DNA of 64,000 nt from Toxorhynchites rutilus septentrionalis (GCF_029784135.1 NC_073746.1:92932075-92996074), one strand, 5' to 3'. Counted from the first letter of the stretch, positions 20,000 through 31,345 are shown. Notes: generated from the letters alone by a model not told the origin. Made by a program: numbers and translations.

Positions 20000-21800
20000 C
20001 TGTTGTGTGTGTCATCCCCGGAGTAGAATCTCCCATCCAAGGGTACTAATTTCTTGCGGTTTCCTGCTGTGACCCCAAGGACCGGACGGTCCCGTGCCGC
20101 TCCGTGCCATCTCGAGTCGAGCAAGTCCTTTGGGACTTTTTCACATCCCTTTCTGTATTCCCATCTGACTGTGTGCCTTTGCGCGCTGGAACTAAAATAT
20201 CATATCTTCAGCCGTAGGTATAAAGCTCCAAAGCGGACCGGATTCGATTCCCATTAAAACACCCAACAATCAGGTGTCAAATCACTAGTGCTGCACGGAA
20301 GATGACTCGCCCATTTTGAGTCCATTGCGGATGGAAGATTTTGAATAAGTGATCGAATTTAGCTTTCCCCGAGTCCATAAATCCATTATGATACTTTGGC
20401 GAATCCCGACCAGAATGCTGTTCCGTGGGATTAAGAATATAATTAAATCGTTCCGAGCCCGAAGCATCTGGCCGACCAGCAAATCAATCACGTCCGCAAG
20501 GAGACGTACGATTTGCAGTGCAGAAGGAAATATTGCCATGCGTTGCCATGTGTGACCGTGGCCAGACCAGACCAAACGTCTCGTGACGCTTTTGCTGCTG
20601 CTGGAAAGCACCAACATCTTCGGAATCGCAAAATGTAATAAAGCCGTATGACAGACAGTCCCAGGCGGACTGGAATCGGACAGTTGGACTGCAGTTTGAT
20701 ACCGGCCCGACATCGGATTGCGAACCGCTGCTTCTCCCGGACGAAATGTGTCAATGAAATATTTCCAAAACCAGTCACATCCGATATCCCTGGCAAGAAA
20801 GTTGCTTCCCGTGGGACGGACAGCGGTGGCAGATTTGCTGGCGAGGAGAGCGATGGAGATTGAAAAAATTTACATCTTCAATTGTTCGGTTCCGATCGCA
20901 GCCAGAGTCGAAGGGAATGTGAAATTAAATTCAGAGAATTGATTGATTGATTAATTACATTGAGGTCATTGGCAATAAATAATCCTCCAGCACTGCTCAT
21001 CCGACTGGACACGGTGCCGTTGCTGCGGAACATTTCCAATTACGGCAATGCGTCATAAAGTTGCAACTGCAGCTGTCAAGGAAACTGTCTTCGGAACCAG
21101 ACACCATAGCGGAGCGGAAGATGGGTTGTAGATGGTAACGATCCGAGATCCGAGAGATCAGAGAAACGAGGGCGGCAGCATTGGCAGCCAAGTCACACAA
21201 GAAACTAGCAGGGAAACCATCGATTGTGAAATCCCTCAGCGTTCAATCAAACATTTTCAGCTTCCAATATAACACTGGCCACTATAATGGTGCACGAGGA
21301 GACGTATGTATGTGTGGGTGTGTGTGGTATGGAGAGTGAGGCCACCATCATAAAATGTCAAAGGCAAAAGGCGGAAGGAGCGATACAGACTCCATTGGGG
21401 ACATTAAGATGGAGCGAGCCACTGCCTGTCGCTGACGCCGCCATCGTCTTCGTCGTCGTCGTCGTTTTCGTGCTCTTGGCAGGTTCTCTAGAAACGTGTC
21501 CATCCCAAGGATGACTGCTGAACTCTGAATAGAGCGTCAACGAGCATTGAATAGTGCTGAAGCTGGATAAGACGTTCAATAAGATAAGACGGAGCTGGTG
21601 TTGTCCGTCTTACGATTGGAAGGGTGCATTCTACGCTGCAAAATGGTTGCATATGTGCTGTACCATAGCGAATGCCCCCCACTGCAAGAAGCGCAGGCAA
21701 GCGAAACATGCAAATGACAGTGATTGATATCTTCGCCATTGGTCCATCATCAGCCAATATGTATGGTATTTATGGAGATTTCAAAACCGTAGGTGTGCCG
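20000..21800. other. GC-richer, apparently unique DNA
   Basis: The composition rises and no transposon motif or internal repeat is visible. Overlapping frames of 60-142 codons occur on both strands around 20285-20863, with no recognised domain and no consistent codon signal. A CGTCGTCGT trinucleotide run lies at about 21440-21460. This could be host regulatory or untranslated DNA; no gene is supported. Confidence 0.4.
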
Positions 21801-21936
21801 TAGCTGTAGGAAAATCGAAGACTGATTTTGCTCGGTGACAAATACGTGTATACAGTAAAGCCTGTTTTGTGCGATCGCACAAAAAATAACTTATGGAGTA
21901 TGCCGTGCGATTTATTTGTTCGATTTTTGTGTGCGG

Positions 21937-23704
21937 TACAGCGCGGACTCGATTATATACAGTTTATGATTTCTTTTCACTATATATAATCGAATCCTGT
22001 AGAGGAACTGGTACAAATTCGGTACCCCGTGGGTAATTTGGTACCCACCCGGATCTCCGGCGGTCATGAGCGCACTCTGGTGGTGAATAAAAAAAAGAGT
22101 TCTAGTTATGTAGTAACAAATGTCAGATGCCAAAAACCCAAAATATCTGCGTTGTTTAAAAAAAAAAACAAGTTTTGTTGTTTTTGAAATTTCGAAAATT
22201 TTTCATGTGCGTCTTTTGAAAAATAATTAAAAATCGAATAGTGAGCCGATTTTAAATATTAAAGCTGATTTGGATCAAGGAATTGATGTTCTTCAACGAA
22301 TTCGAATAAGTGTATCGAGATTTTAATCACAAATTTCATAGATTTCATTCCAAAGTGAAAATTCAGTAGGCGGGTAATTTGGCACCCCAATGTAAACATA
22401 ATGTTGATGATACACTATATTGCATACCCATGCAGCAAAATTAAATTTCGCCCGATTTGGGGATTGATTCGTTTTACTTTTTTAGTTAGAAATAAATCGA
22501 GATGAAATTTGTTCACTTTGTCTTGAAAAAATCGTTTTTTTGCTACTCTTTGTTTTATAAAATTGCATGCTATTTCGTCAAAGTTGAGTTATTTTACGTA
22601 AGATAATGTACTTCACTTCTATTTTGTATGAAAATGTCAAAAAAAAAACATTTTCCGTGATTTCAGTACGATTCTTTTAATTTGAAAAAATAAAAAAATG
22701 GGGTGCCAAATTTATACCCAGGCATCTCGGGTACTCGTATTTGAGTTGTTTCACTTCTATGCTCAAAGCTCCGAGCCAAATCAAGATTTTTGAAATCGGT
22801 TTGCGGGGAAATGCCCGCAATAGATCCCTTCATAAGCTGACGTAATATGAAGAAATTCCGAGCATTGGCCAAGAGCTAAGTCCAAAAAAACAAAATGGGG
22901 TACCGAATTTGTACCAGTTCCTCTATATAATCGAGTCAAACATTTTTTTTTATTTGTTTTTTTTGCACGTATTTTTTGTTTTTTGAAAATAAAAGAGGAA
23001 TTTGATTTTTGATTCATCCCCTTAAAGTCAGAAAACACCTTTCTCACATAAAAAAAAATTATCCAGATTTTCCCAGGAGGTGATAGACGATCATATTTGA
23101 TGAAAAAATCCTCCTACTCATATGTTCGAATTTCAACAATGACAGAGTTATAGAACTTTTTTTTTGTTTGGACTCTGTTGCCTCTAACTGGCTCTACATT
23201 AAAAAGTACGCTTTCATTTGAAAGATGAGAAAATTTAGTACAGGATATAGTAGTGGAACTACTAAATTAGTGGATTTAATAAAATTTTGGAAGAAAAAAA
23301 CTTAAAAGTTAATAATTTTTAATGTGTTATTATAAATTTTATCCCTAAAATTTATATTAAACTAGATTGTTTCTATCAATTAAATTGAAATTCTTTAACC
23401 GCTCTACAATTCGTTCTTTGACACCCAACTTCTATCTTTCTTAATCTTGCTGCAACATCGATATAAACAATTCTTGGTGAAAATTCAAGCAAAATCTTCA
23501 AAAATCACGATTTTCACCCCACTGTACATGTAATAGCCACTTAAACTTAACCTTAACGTTGAAAGGTAACATTTCTTCTAGAAATAAGCCATATTGGAAA
23601 CATAAAAAAAATATTGTTTTACAAACTGTATATAATCGAGTCCAAAATTGTATATAATCGAATCCCATATAATCGAGTCTGTATATAATCGAGTCCGACC
23701 TGTA
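21937..23704. mobile_element. TATAATCGAG-repeat element, copy 1 (interrupted)
   Basis: The left end is TACAGCGCGGACTCGATTAT and the right end is TATAATCGAGTCCGACCTGTA, imperfect inverted repeats ending in TACAG/CTGTA as in pogo/Tc1-type elements. The right 80 bp carry four tandem variants of TATAATCGAGTC. The internal sequence (CATCCCCTTAAAGTCAGAAA, then GGAGGTGATAG) is shared with 54056-54903. The copy is split by the TIR element at 22002-22923. No transposase was recognised. Confidence 0.8.
22002..22923. mobile_element. 922-bp TIR element with GGTACC-type repeats
   Basis: The ends GAGGAACTGGTACAAATTCG and CGAATTTGTACCAGTTCCTC are perfect inverted repeats of about 27 bp including GGTACCCC/GGGGTACC, bounded by TA on both sides. 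The motif GGTAATTTGG(T/C)ACCC recurs inside at about 22030, 22374 and, inverted, 22698. The homologous copy at 54056-54903 lacks this block, so it is an insertion. No coding frame is supported. Confidence 0.88.
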
Positions 23705-23938
23705 TTTGAAAACAATGAAGTCATCGGTCATTTTTTTCTATCTTTGTATGTATGTATTTCATCGCTCTACATCTGCTAATTCCCATTCTAATATTTTGTT
23801 TCGCTTGTTTTAATGTGCCAGTAGGGGCTTATTGTAAAGAGCAAAGAATTGATTTTATAATCTACGCAATTGAGTGGGCTGCATATTAAAGTGATAAAAG
23901 AAAATCGAATGTTGATCACGAATGCACAATGGTCCAGG

Positions 23939-25625
23939 AGATGTATTTAAGTGGAAATTAGCATTTAGAGCTCGACAGTTATTCTCTAGACAAAAACTGT
24001 TTACGACATATGATAGAGCGCTTAATTTTATGTTATCAAAAATAGGGTGAACAAAATTGTTGATGAAATAAAAAATCTAACTTTCTTATCTTTATTGATA
24101 GAGGTAAACATAGTTCTACAATGTTGTAGTACCAGTTATTTGAGACATCTTTGTAGAACAGAGTTTGTTTTCCATGTCTTGAAATAACCGATATATAGCT
24201 TTTTTTTCAAAGTTACGTTAGGGTCACCATGAAGAAAAAAACTGTTTTTTTGCTCTAACTTTTATATTTCAAATTCGACATATAAACTGTCTTCGGAAAA
24301 CTTTAAGAGCTTACTAATATAAACATTTTGCGATGCAGAACTTGTCAATATATCAACTTCACTAAAAGTTATAGATATTTCTTCCCAAAAAATACGCTCT
24401 TTTCAATTGTTTGTCATTCTTTCTGGGGTGCCTCATCAATGAGGCACATATAGAGGTGGAGCAGTAGGCGAAGTATATCTGTATTGTCAAGCAAATATAG
24501 TGTCGTAATTTGCATTCAATATGGAATGTATATAGAATAAACAAAACAATGTTGAAAGTACTCACGGTTGCATGATAATTTGAGCCAAAATTCTCATGAA
24601 TTCATCCAACTGGTTGTTTTACAACAGATGACAATTGTATCGTGGCTTATTTCGATTATTCATGTGATAAAAAGGTCCAGAGAGCAATCGTATACTTAGT
24701 TCTTGAAATCAGTAACATTTTCTGTGAAGTTCTGATTAATTGGCGATTATTATATCACAACATACACACCGACACTGAGAGCCTTTGAAACATACACTTT
24801 ATAACGTTAGAATAAAGAAACTTCGTTTGTTTCTATGAACATGGGGGAGTGAAAATGGCACATGGAAATATCACTTTTATCTGTTTTTTTCGACGTGATT
24901 TCACAAATATTCACTGCTCACTATCACATTAGCCTCATATTCAGCGGGAACCCAAAAAAATGTACGTTTTTAATTGATAAATTACTTCCTGAAAATAGCA
25001 TTTTCACATGGACGCGGTGAGCAATGAAAGATAAACACAACGACTGACGTCACTATTTAAGAAATAGTTATGGCAGCGCATGTTATGTTGCTCACTCTAC
25101 CATCTTCATTACCTTTTTTCCAGGATATTGGGTAAACATAAACAAAGTATATTAGCGACATTTGAAAGAGAATATTTGACTCTATATGATGTGTGATTTT
25201 CAACACTATGTTATTTTTTGTGTTTGTGTAAATTAAAATTGAAATCATGAGTTTTTTGGGTAAAAAAACATCAATAACTTTGAGCAGGATTAAGATATTG
25301 ACATGTTCTGCATCGCAAAATGTTGGTATTGATAATCTCTAGAAGTTGTACGAAGACAGTTTTGATGCAGAATTTGAAATATAAAAGTTAAAGCCAAAAA
25401 ACCCGTTTTTTCATGGTCACCCTAATGTAACTTAGAAAAAAAAACGCTAAATCGATTATATTAAAAGATAGAAAAAAACTTTGTTCTACAAAGTTGTTTA
25501 AAATAACTGGGGCTACAACATTGTCGAACTATGAATATCTCTATCTATAAAGGTAAGAAAGTTAGATTTTTTATTTGACCTAAACTTTTGGTTACCCTAT
25601 TTTTGACAACATTAAAATGAGCGCT
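23939..25625. mobile_element. long inverted-repeat element, GGGTGACC family, copy 2
   Basis: It begins ATGGTCCAGGAGATGTATTT and GAGCTCGACAG, matching the complemented right end of copy 1. Arms at about 23995-24420 and 25192-25618 are reverse complements carrying ATCAAAAATAGGGTGAACAA and its mirror. The centre (24425-25190) is longer than in copy 1 and unrelated to it. No ORF product is recognisable. Confidence 0.82.
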
Positions 25626-26258
25626 CCATCATATGTAACAACTTTGTCTAAGACAGTTTATGTCTAAAGAACAAATATCTCCCATAAAGTTGTTTTTGGC
25701 GCTTTCTATCTTGGTTGCATCAGGGTAACCATGAAAAAACGTATTGTTTTGCTTTAACTTTTATATTTCAAATTCTACCTCAAAACTGTCTTCCTACGAC
25801 TTTCAAAGCTAATCAATACCAACATTTTACGATGCAGAACTTGTCTTCTCTTAATCCTACTCAAAGTTATTGAAGCTTTTAACCCGGAAAAACTCCTGAT
25901 TTCAATTTTAATTTACTCAAACACAAAAAATAATATAGTTTTGAAAATCACATATTATATAGAGTGAAATCTGTTCTTTCAAATTCCGTCAACAATTTTT
26001 TTTGTTTCCCCCAGAAAGAATGACAAACAAATGAAAAGAGCGTGTTTTTTGGGAACAAATATCAATAACTTTGAGTAAAGTAAGTATTGAGTATTAGTAA
26101 GTTCTAAAAGTCTTTCGAAGACCGTCTGTATTTAGAAATTGAAATATGAAAGTTAGAGCAAAAAACAGTTTTTTTCATGGTAACCCTAACGTAACATAGA
26201 AAAAAGGCACTAAATCGGTTATTTCAAGAGATAGAAAAAAACTTTGTTTGCGGTCCCT
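25626..26258. mobile_element. long inverted-repeat element, GGGTGACC family, copy 3
   Basis: Arms at about 25640-25955 and 26020-26255 mirror each other around a short centre near 25995 (TTCTTTCAAATTCCGTCAAC). It abuts copy 2 in tandem. Blocks GGGTAACCATGAAAAAACGT and TTTTTTCATGGTAACCC are the family core in this copy. Confidence 0.8.
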
Positions 26259-26392
26259 ATCCACCGTATGAAAAAAGTTTTTTTTTCAAATTGTCTAGCG
26301 AACACTATTTTCCAAAGCTACTGGTGAAGTTTAGTACGATTTTTTGTGCGGTCCCTATCCCCCGTACGAAAACAGGTTTGCCTGTACTAATT
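26259..26392. repeat. fragment with repeated GCGGTCCCTATCC motif
   Basis: GCGGTCCCTATCCACCGTAT at about 26259 and GCGGTCCCTATCCCCCGTAC at about 26349 are direct repeats, followed by AACAGGTTTGCCTGTA. The end resembles TACAGTAAAGCCTGTTTTGT at 21853. Probably the end of a small TACAG-terminated MITE. Confidence 0.45.
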
Positions 26393-26640
26393 ATTTTTTT
26401 TATATAAATCGTTTATTTTTACAGGCTCAGTTACGTTAGTTTGAAGGAGCCGAATTCTTAAATATATTTTTTAAAACTATACATGTACAATTTTCCTAAC
26501 ACTATGGTTAGTAAGGTGGAAAACCGATTACTCGCGGTTTACTCGAGTTTAGAAGGGTGACATATTCTTTCAGGAAAGGGATGGGATATAAGCGAATTGT
26601 TACAATGTTGATGATCACACTCAATTCTTAAATCTATTCG
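26393..26640 (-). mobile_element. retroelement 3' end related to the long SINE
   Basis: A T-rich tract (poly(A) on the minus strand) precedes TTTATTTTTACAGGCTCAGT and GGAGCCGAATTCTTAA. Alignment to the minus-strand SINE end at 7620-7680 (AGGCTCATTAGC, GAGCCGAATTTTAA) suggests a common 3' tail. The downstream segment (GTTTACTCGAGTTTAGAAGG) is shared with 63900-63960 but not with the SINE. Confidence 0.55.
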
Positions 26641-26905
26641 TATATCTATTGTATATTTACATTTCAACTTATTTTACTGTTTATATCAAGGGGGCTAATA
26701 CCTGTACTTATTGTGCTGAACTATATAAGATCTTAATGACCTAAATGGGCAATGAACTTCTAAACAAAAAAACCTACCATTAGTTTAGAACGAGTCTTAA
26801 GAAATTACTCTTGTATACCAAAAATACTTTTAAAATCGTGAAAATATTCTGAAATTTGCACTAAATCGATTTTTTTTCTTAAAATTTCCAAAGATTGAAC
26901 ATCTG

Positions 26906-27612
26906 TACAGCCATTCCATGCCAAACCGGTATAGTGGTTCTCAGATTTTCGTCAAAAGTGGTAGTTTTGTTTTTTATCGCAAATTACGAGACACGTATTT
27001 TTTAGTTTTCTGTTAGGGTGACCATTTCCATTTTTGGGGTGGTCCAAAAAAACATTTTTTCGCATTTTTGCCAAAACTTTTTTTTTAAATCATAACTTTT
27101 GCACTACTTGACCGATTCAGATGATCGACATATCAAATTAAAGCCAATCACCTGGTCTTTTTTAATTTTTTAATTTTTTATAATTTTAATTCTGTTCTCG
27201 TCATTATTGATTGTATTCGTTTCTTATTGTTTTCATAGTCTCAAACCCAAGGGCGCTATAGTTTTTTATATTTTTTCTGGAAAGCTGAGGATTTTTCACA
27301 CAACATATCCCGAAACCAGGGAAGCGTTTTGTTTCGTTTTTGAGTTATTATTTTTCAAAGCTAGCCGATGATCTAAAAAATATTTTTTTCCCAGGTGTTT
27401 GGCTTTAATTAGATATGTCGATCATCTGAATCGGTCAAGCAGCGAAAAAAAAAAGTGTTTTTTTTGGACCACCCCAAAAATGGAAATGGTCACCCTAACA
27501 TAAAAAACAAAAAAAAAATACGGGTCTCATAATTTGCGATAAAAAAAACAAAACTACAACTTTTGACGAAAATCTGAGAACCACTATGTCAGTTTGGCAT
27601 GGAATGGCTGTA
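26906..27612. mobile_element. 707-bp long-TIR MITE (TACAGCCATTCCATGCC ends)
   Basis: The left end TACAGCCATTCCATGCCAAA and right end TTTGGCATGGAATGGCTGTA are inverted repeats, and the mirror continues for roughly 250 bp per arm (ATAGTGGTTCTCAGATTTTC, TTTTTGGGGTGGTCC). The core shares GTTAGGGTGACCAT with the GGGTGACC family. It has no coding capacity. It ends 4 bp before the Tc1 element at 27617. Confidence 0.88.
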
Positions 27613-27616
27613 TATA

Positions 27617-29205
27617 TACAGTAATAGACATTCGTTTAGCCGCACTTGAAAAAAACTTAAAACACTTACAAAACAACTAGGAATGTTCTTTTTATCGGGA
27701 TACTTATTCGCTGTAGTGGTAGTATATTTAAGTCAATTTTATTGAAAGGACGTGCGTCACAATCACACACACAAGGCGGCATCGGTGGATATAAACATTC
27801 AAACGTCGTTTTTTCCCGAGACATACGTTTAGCCGTAGGGCATAAAAATCGAGTTTTCGCATAATCACCAAGCTTGTATCTGTGTTTTTTGAAAAAATAC
27901 TTGAGAATGTTTAATTTACAAGATAAATATTAGATGTACAACGTAAGAAGTTGGTCGGATTGGTGATTTACGTAGAATTTAAAGGAATGGCGAATTGTAT
28001 TCTATTGACCGAAGAGGGCGGAAAATAATAGAGATATTCAGTGAACAAAAGTTTTCTAATCGCCCGATCGTAACAAAAAATGGTCTATCTGAGAAAGTGA
28101 TACGGAATTTCTTTAAATAGTGCCAGAAATATGGGATATAACGACCAACAAATGGGAACACCAAAGTTACTTTGCGTCTTAAAGGTCAAATAATACACGA
28201 AGCAACCAGGAAACGATGTCCTGCTCATACATTAAGGCAGTATCGGTTATCCAGTAACGAAGAGGGATATTGCGAGCATCTTGTATGAGTCACCAAACAT
28301 AATGTGGAAGAACCCTCAAAGGAAGCCGAAACTGACCGCCACCCATAAGCAGAACCATCTCATTTTCGCCCGGCAATACATCGAATGGAAACTAGAATGG
28401 AGAAATGTTGTATTTTCCGGCGAAAAAAGTTCAATTTGGATGGTCCGGACTGTTACAGTTGCTATTGGTACAATTTAAGTCAACGGCATGCCGTGAGATC
28501 GAAGCGAAACTTTGGGGGCGGAAGTTTGACAGTATGGGGAGCCGTTTCCTATCACAGCAAGCTTCTCATTTGTTTCATTTTCACCCGAACGAACTCCGAA
28601 AAGTATCTTCAATTACTGGAGGACGTTTCGATTTCGCCATATTGAGAATAACACTACCGAGGATGTCGTTTTTTCAGCAGGATTATGCATAGATCCACGT
28701 TTCCAAGCAATCGAAGGCATGGTTTGCCGAGAAGGACATTCCGCTTCTTGAATGACCTGCTGGCAGTCGATTGCAATCCCATAGAGAACCTATGGAGAAT
28801 CTTGGCCGAGATGGTCTATGCAAACGGATGACAATTTGACAACATTTCCAGTCTCAAGGCAGTAATTCAGGAGTGTTGGGCTATAATCAATATGGCAACA
28901 CTTTAAAAGCTGTCTGACTCGATGCCAAATCGAGTTTTCATAATGATCCGAAATGGAGGAGAACATACTAAATATTAGCCGCACAAATTTTCTTTTATTG
29001 AAACTTAAGGATACGGCTAAACGAATGTCCACCCTGATTCCACATATTAGAATTACTTAGAAAACAAAAAGTGAATTTATACTTTTTTTTAGAATGAATT
29101 CGATGAAAATAAACAATAATCGTCTTCTATGAGCAAAACTGTAGAAAGAATTGACTTATTTAAAAAAAAGAGAAAAATAGGGTGCGGCTAAACAAATGTC
29201 TACCA

Positions 29206-29210
<5 letters not shown>
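27617..29210 (+). mobile_element. full-length Tc1-like element with IR/DR ends
   Basis: Outer ends TACAGTAATAGACATTCGTT and, complemented, TACAGTGGTAGACATTTGTT are inverted repeats continuing into TAGCCGCAC. Inner copies of the same motif lie at 27820-27837 (ACATACGTTTAGCCGTA) and 29012-29034 (TACGGCTAAACGAATGTCC). This gives two direct repeats at each end about 180-205 bp apart, the IR/DR layout known from several Tc1 elements. The 1.59-kb length is typical of the family. The single transposase is broken. Confidence 0.92.
27988..28975 (+). pseudogene. Tc1-like transposase pseudogene
   Basis: A paired-like N-terminal DNA-binding region is recognisable (IIEIFSEQKFSNRPIV, GLSEKVIRNF). Further on are HKQNHLIFARQYIEWKLEWR, VVFSGEKS, RNFGGGSLTVWGAVSYHSKL, FQQDYA, and then NPIENLWRILAEMVYANG with the final Glu. 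The first catalytic Asp of the FSDE motif is Gly, stop codons lie after IRNFFK and QQDYA, and at least three frameshifts occur. It would have bound the flanking IR/DR repeats. It is dead but less decayed than the relic at 17520. Confidence 0.9.

Positions 29211-29299
<89 letters not shown>
29211..29299. repeat. (TA)n microsatellite, about 89 bp
   Basis: An uninterrupted TA run begins exactly at the right end of the Tc1 element, whose target is TA. Either the element inserted at the edge of a (TA)n tract, or the tract expanded from the target dinucleotide. Confidence 0.97.
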
Positions 29300-29300
<1 letters not shown>

Positions 29301-29370
29301 GGTCGCAGGTGCCACCCCTCTGAGGGTGACACCCGGGGCGGACAGCCCCCTACACTACGCCACTGCTGTA
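29300..29370. repeat. fragment of GGGGCGG...CGCCACTG repeat
   Basis: GACACCCGGGGCGGACAGCC and TACACTACGCCACTGC resemble 48620-48680 (AGTGGCGTCGAG, CCCGGGGCGG) and 52110-52175 (CGACGCCACTGG). It is a dispersed repeat scrap. The interval 29370-30120 shows nothing I can name. Confidence 0.4.
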
Positions 29371-30124
29371 TTTGTTCAATTACTAGGAATCATCCTTTTA
29401 ACTATAGATTATACAGTGAAGTGCCTAAAATACTTTATACTACAGTAGCATTTTATCTAATCCATATGGTTTGTTTGGGGCGATTTATGGTGGACGGGTT
29501 TCCAGTATAATCATCACATTAGCGTTTTGAACATTCGAAATCAGATATTTTTAGGCTCCAATCTATCTAAGATGCATAGATAACGAAAAACTCACACCAA
29601 ACAGGATACGCAACCCTGAACGAATTTAAACGATGCCTTTAAAAAAAACAAAATAAGCAATTCTCATTTCCGCCGCTATCGCTTTAAAGACTGCTTCCAG
29701 ACAAACTGGTGGCAGCGGCTTTATCAAGATGACCACAATGTGTCGCTTGATTTATGGTAACATCATTTTCGTAGCCAATTTCAGTCCGATTCATATTCAA
29801 TCCCATTACCGACACGACTAGAAAAATTGACACGTTAGAGCATTCCGTGGGGCGATAGTGGACGAAAAAACAACCAACGCATGTGGGTTGCCTAACGTAT
29901 TCCATTGCTATCGAAATCAACTCTCGAACTGACCAAAAAACAAAAAGGGTACCCGTCCAATGATTATTCCTCCGAAATAATCAATAAATCACAATATTAA
30001 AATCATAGTATCAAAATTGGTCAGCTTGTTTTCTCGACGCCTGGACATCGGTATCATTTTCGGAGAAATCCAACTCACGGTCCATGACTGGGCGCTGGAC
30101 GCAGAAACAAACAAATCACGTCGA

Positions 30125-30280
30125 TCAATTTGATTTCAGGTCCGTCTGGCGCGGATTTGTGCCGTTTTCGGAATTAATGAAAATCAATGCGATCGTTCCA
30201 CTAATTATGCAAATAATCTGAAGAGTTATGACTACTGGACGCAGACTGTCACCGAACTTCGCTTCGCCTTCGGCTGACAT
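30125..30280 (-). CDS. possible 51-codon single-pass membrane microprotein
   Basis: A minus-strand ATG opens a frame with an acidic-basic N-terminus (MSAEGEAKFGDSLRP), a hydrophobic segment of about 20 residues (VVITLQIICIISGTIALIFI) and a polar tail ending DLKSN. The frame is open upstream to another ATG at 30442, but the upstream residues are arginine-rich and unlike coding sequence. The surrounding DNA is GC-richer and non-repetitive. A second short frame on the same strand (MDRELDFSENDTDVQASRKQ) starts at about 30100. No homologue is known to me. It could be the first exon of a membrane protein or chance. Confidence 0.3.
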   Translation of the reverse strand: MSAEGEAKFGDSLRPVVITLQIICIISGTIALIFINSENGTNPRQTDLKSN

Positions 30281-31222
30281 TCGACGGACGACGGAATGGT
30301 GGTTCCTTAAGATGAAGTCCGTGTCCACCGCGCCGCGGCCGGGGGTTATCACACACTGCTGACGGCTGATGAAACGCCGAATAAAACGATGGAGATAAAT
30401 CGTCGTCGTCTCTCCGGTGTGTCTCGCTCGGTGGCAGGTCATAATTATCGTAAAAAACTGGATTATCGAAATGTCACGGAATAACCCACTTTGTTTTTCG
30501 CTGTTCCGCTGAGTGTATTATCGCCAGAGGAAGGTGGGATAGAATCATGGCGAATGTCAGAGGACACGGCGGGCGATTGAAATGTAGAACAAATTCACTG
30601 AAAAAGTTTAATAAGTTTAATAAGTTCCACATCAAATTGCCTGAAAAGCAGCAAATTTTGAAGCGGTTTCGATTTATCGAAACTTGATACATATGATGGA
30701 TGCTATCCGAAATCACAATTTTCATTTTCATAAGATTGAAATTACGACTTATTTTTTCAAAGGGCGTTTTTTAAATTAGTTGAACTTTCTTTCAAAGAAT
30801 TGTAATTCTCTTTCGTTAATAACTCAGCGGTAAAAGCATTACCTGATGTGTTCGACGGTCAGGAGAGTAGAAGGAGGCTTCGTTTATCAAACTATGTCGC
30901 AAAAATGACGTAAAAATTGTCTGCAAGGCCGTAGTAATAGAAAGAAAAAGTCAATGAAGAGAACCGATCAATACAGATACAGAAAGTTACGAGAGAAATC
31001 AACAAAATTGAGATATGAATATCAACATTTATGATACTTCAATACTTTGTGAAATCGGAATCATCTAAGAAAAGTAACTAGATAAATAGAATCTGCATGC
31101 AATTCTACATGAAATTCTACATGAAAAACTATGTGCAACATTTTACACTGGGACTAACCGTTCGCGAAATATAATCATTTTTTATCCTTCGTAAAATTTG
31201 TATACAGAACCTTTGTCGTAAT

Positions 31223-31345
31223 TAGTGATGTCCGATAATCGATTAATCGAGTACTGAATAAAAAATATATTATTAACAGAACGATCATTATGCAACCAAT
31301 AATCAAAACGAACGAATAATTTGCGTCAATTAATCGAACCAAATA
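31223..31345 (+). repeat. hAT-like MITE fragment (TAGTGATGTCCGAT end)
   Basis: It starts TTAGTGATGTCCGATAATCG and continues with ATTAATCGA words. An inverted relative ends at 39052 (TCGGACATCATTAG). TAGTGATG-type ends are common in hAT-derived MITEs. No full copy was delimited. The interval 31350-32850 is AT-rich with short unsupported frames. Confidence 0.45.

Noticed and set aside
20285..20863. Overlapping frames up to 142 codons on both strands
   Set aside because: GC-richer DNA opens several frames at once; none shows a domain, a start context or splice support, and they contradict each other.
22781..23047. Lysine-rich minus-strand frame, with a look-alike at 53907-54227
   Set aside because: The two are similar only because both lie in copies of the TATAATCGAG element. 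The frame is not preserved beyond AT-rich repeats.
29182..29448. Reading frames of 88-104 codons with long Tyr-Ile repeats
   Set aside because: They are translations of the (TA)n microsatellite, not proteins.
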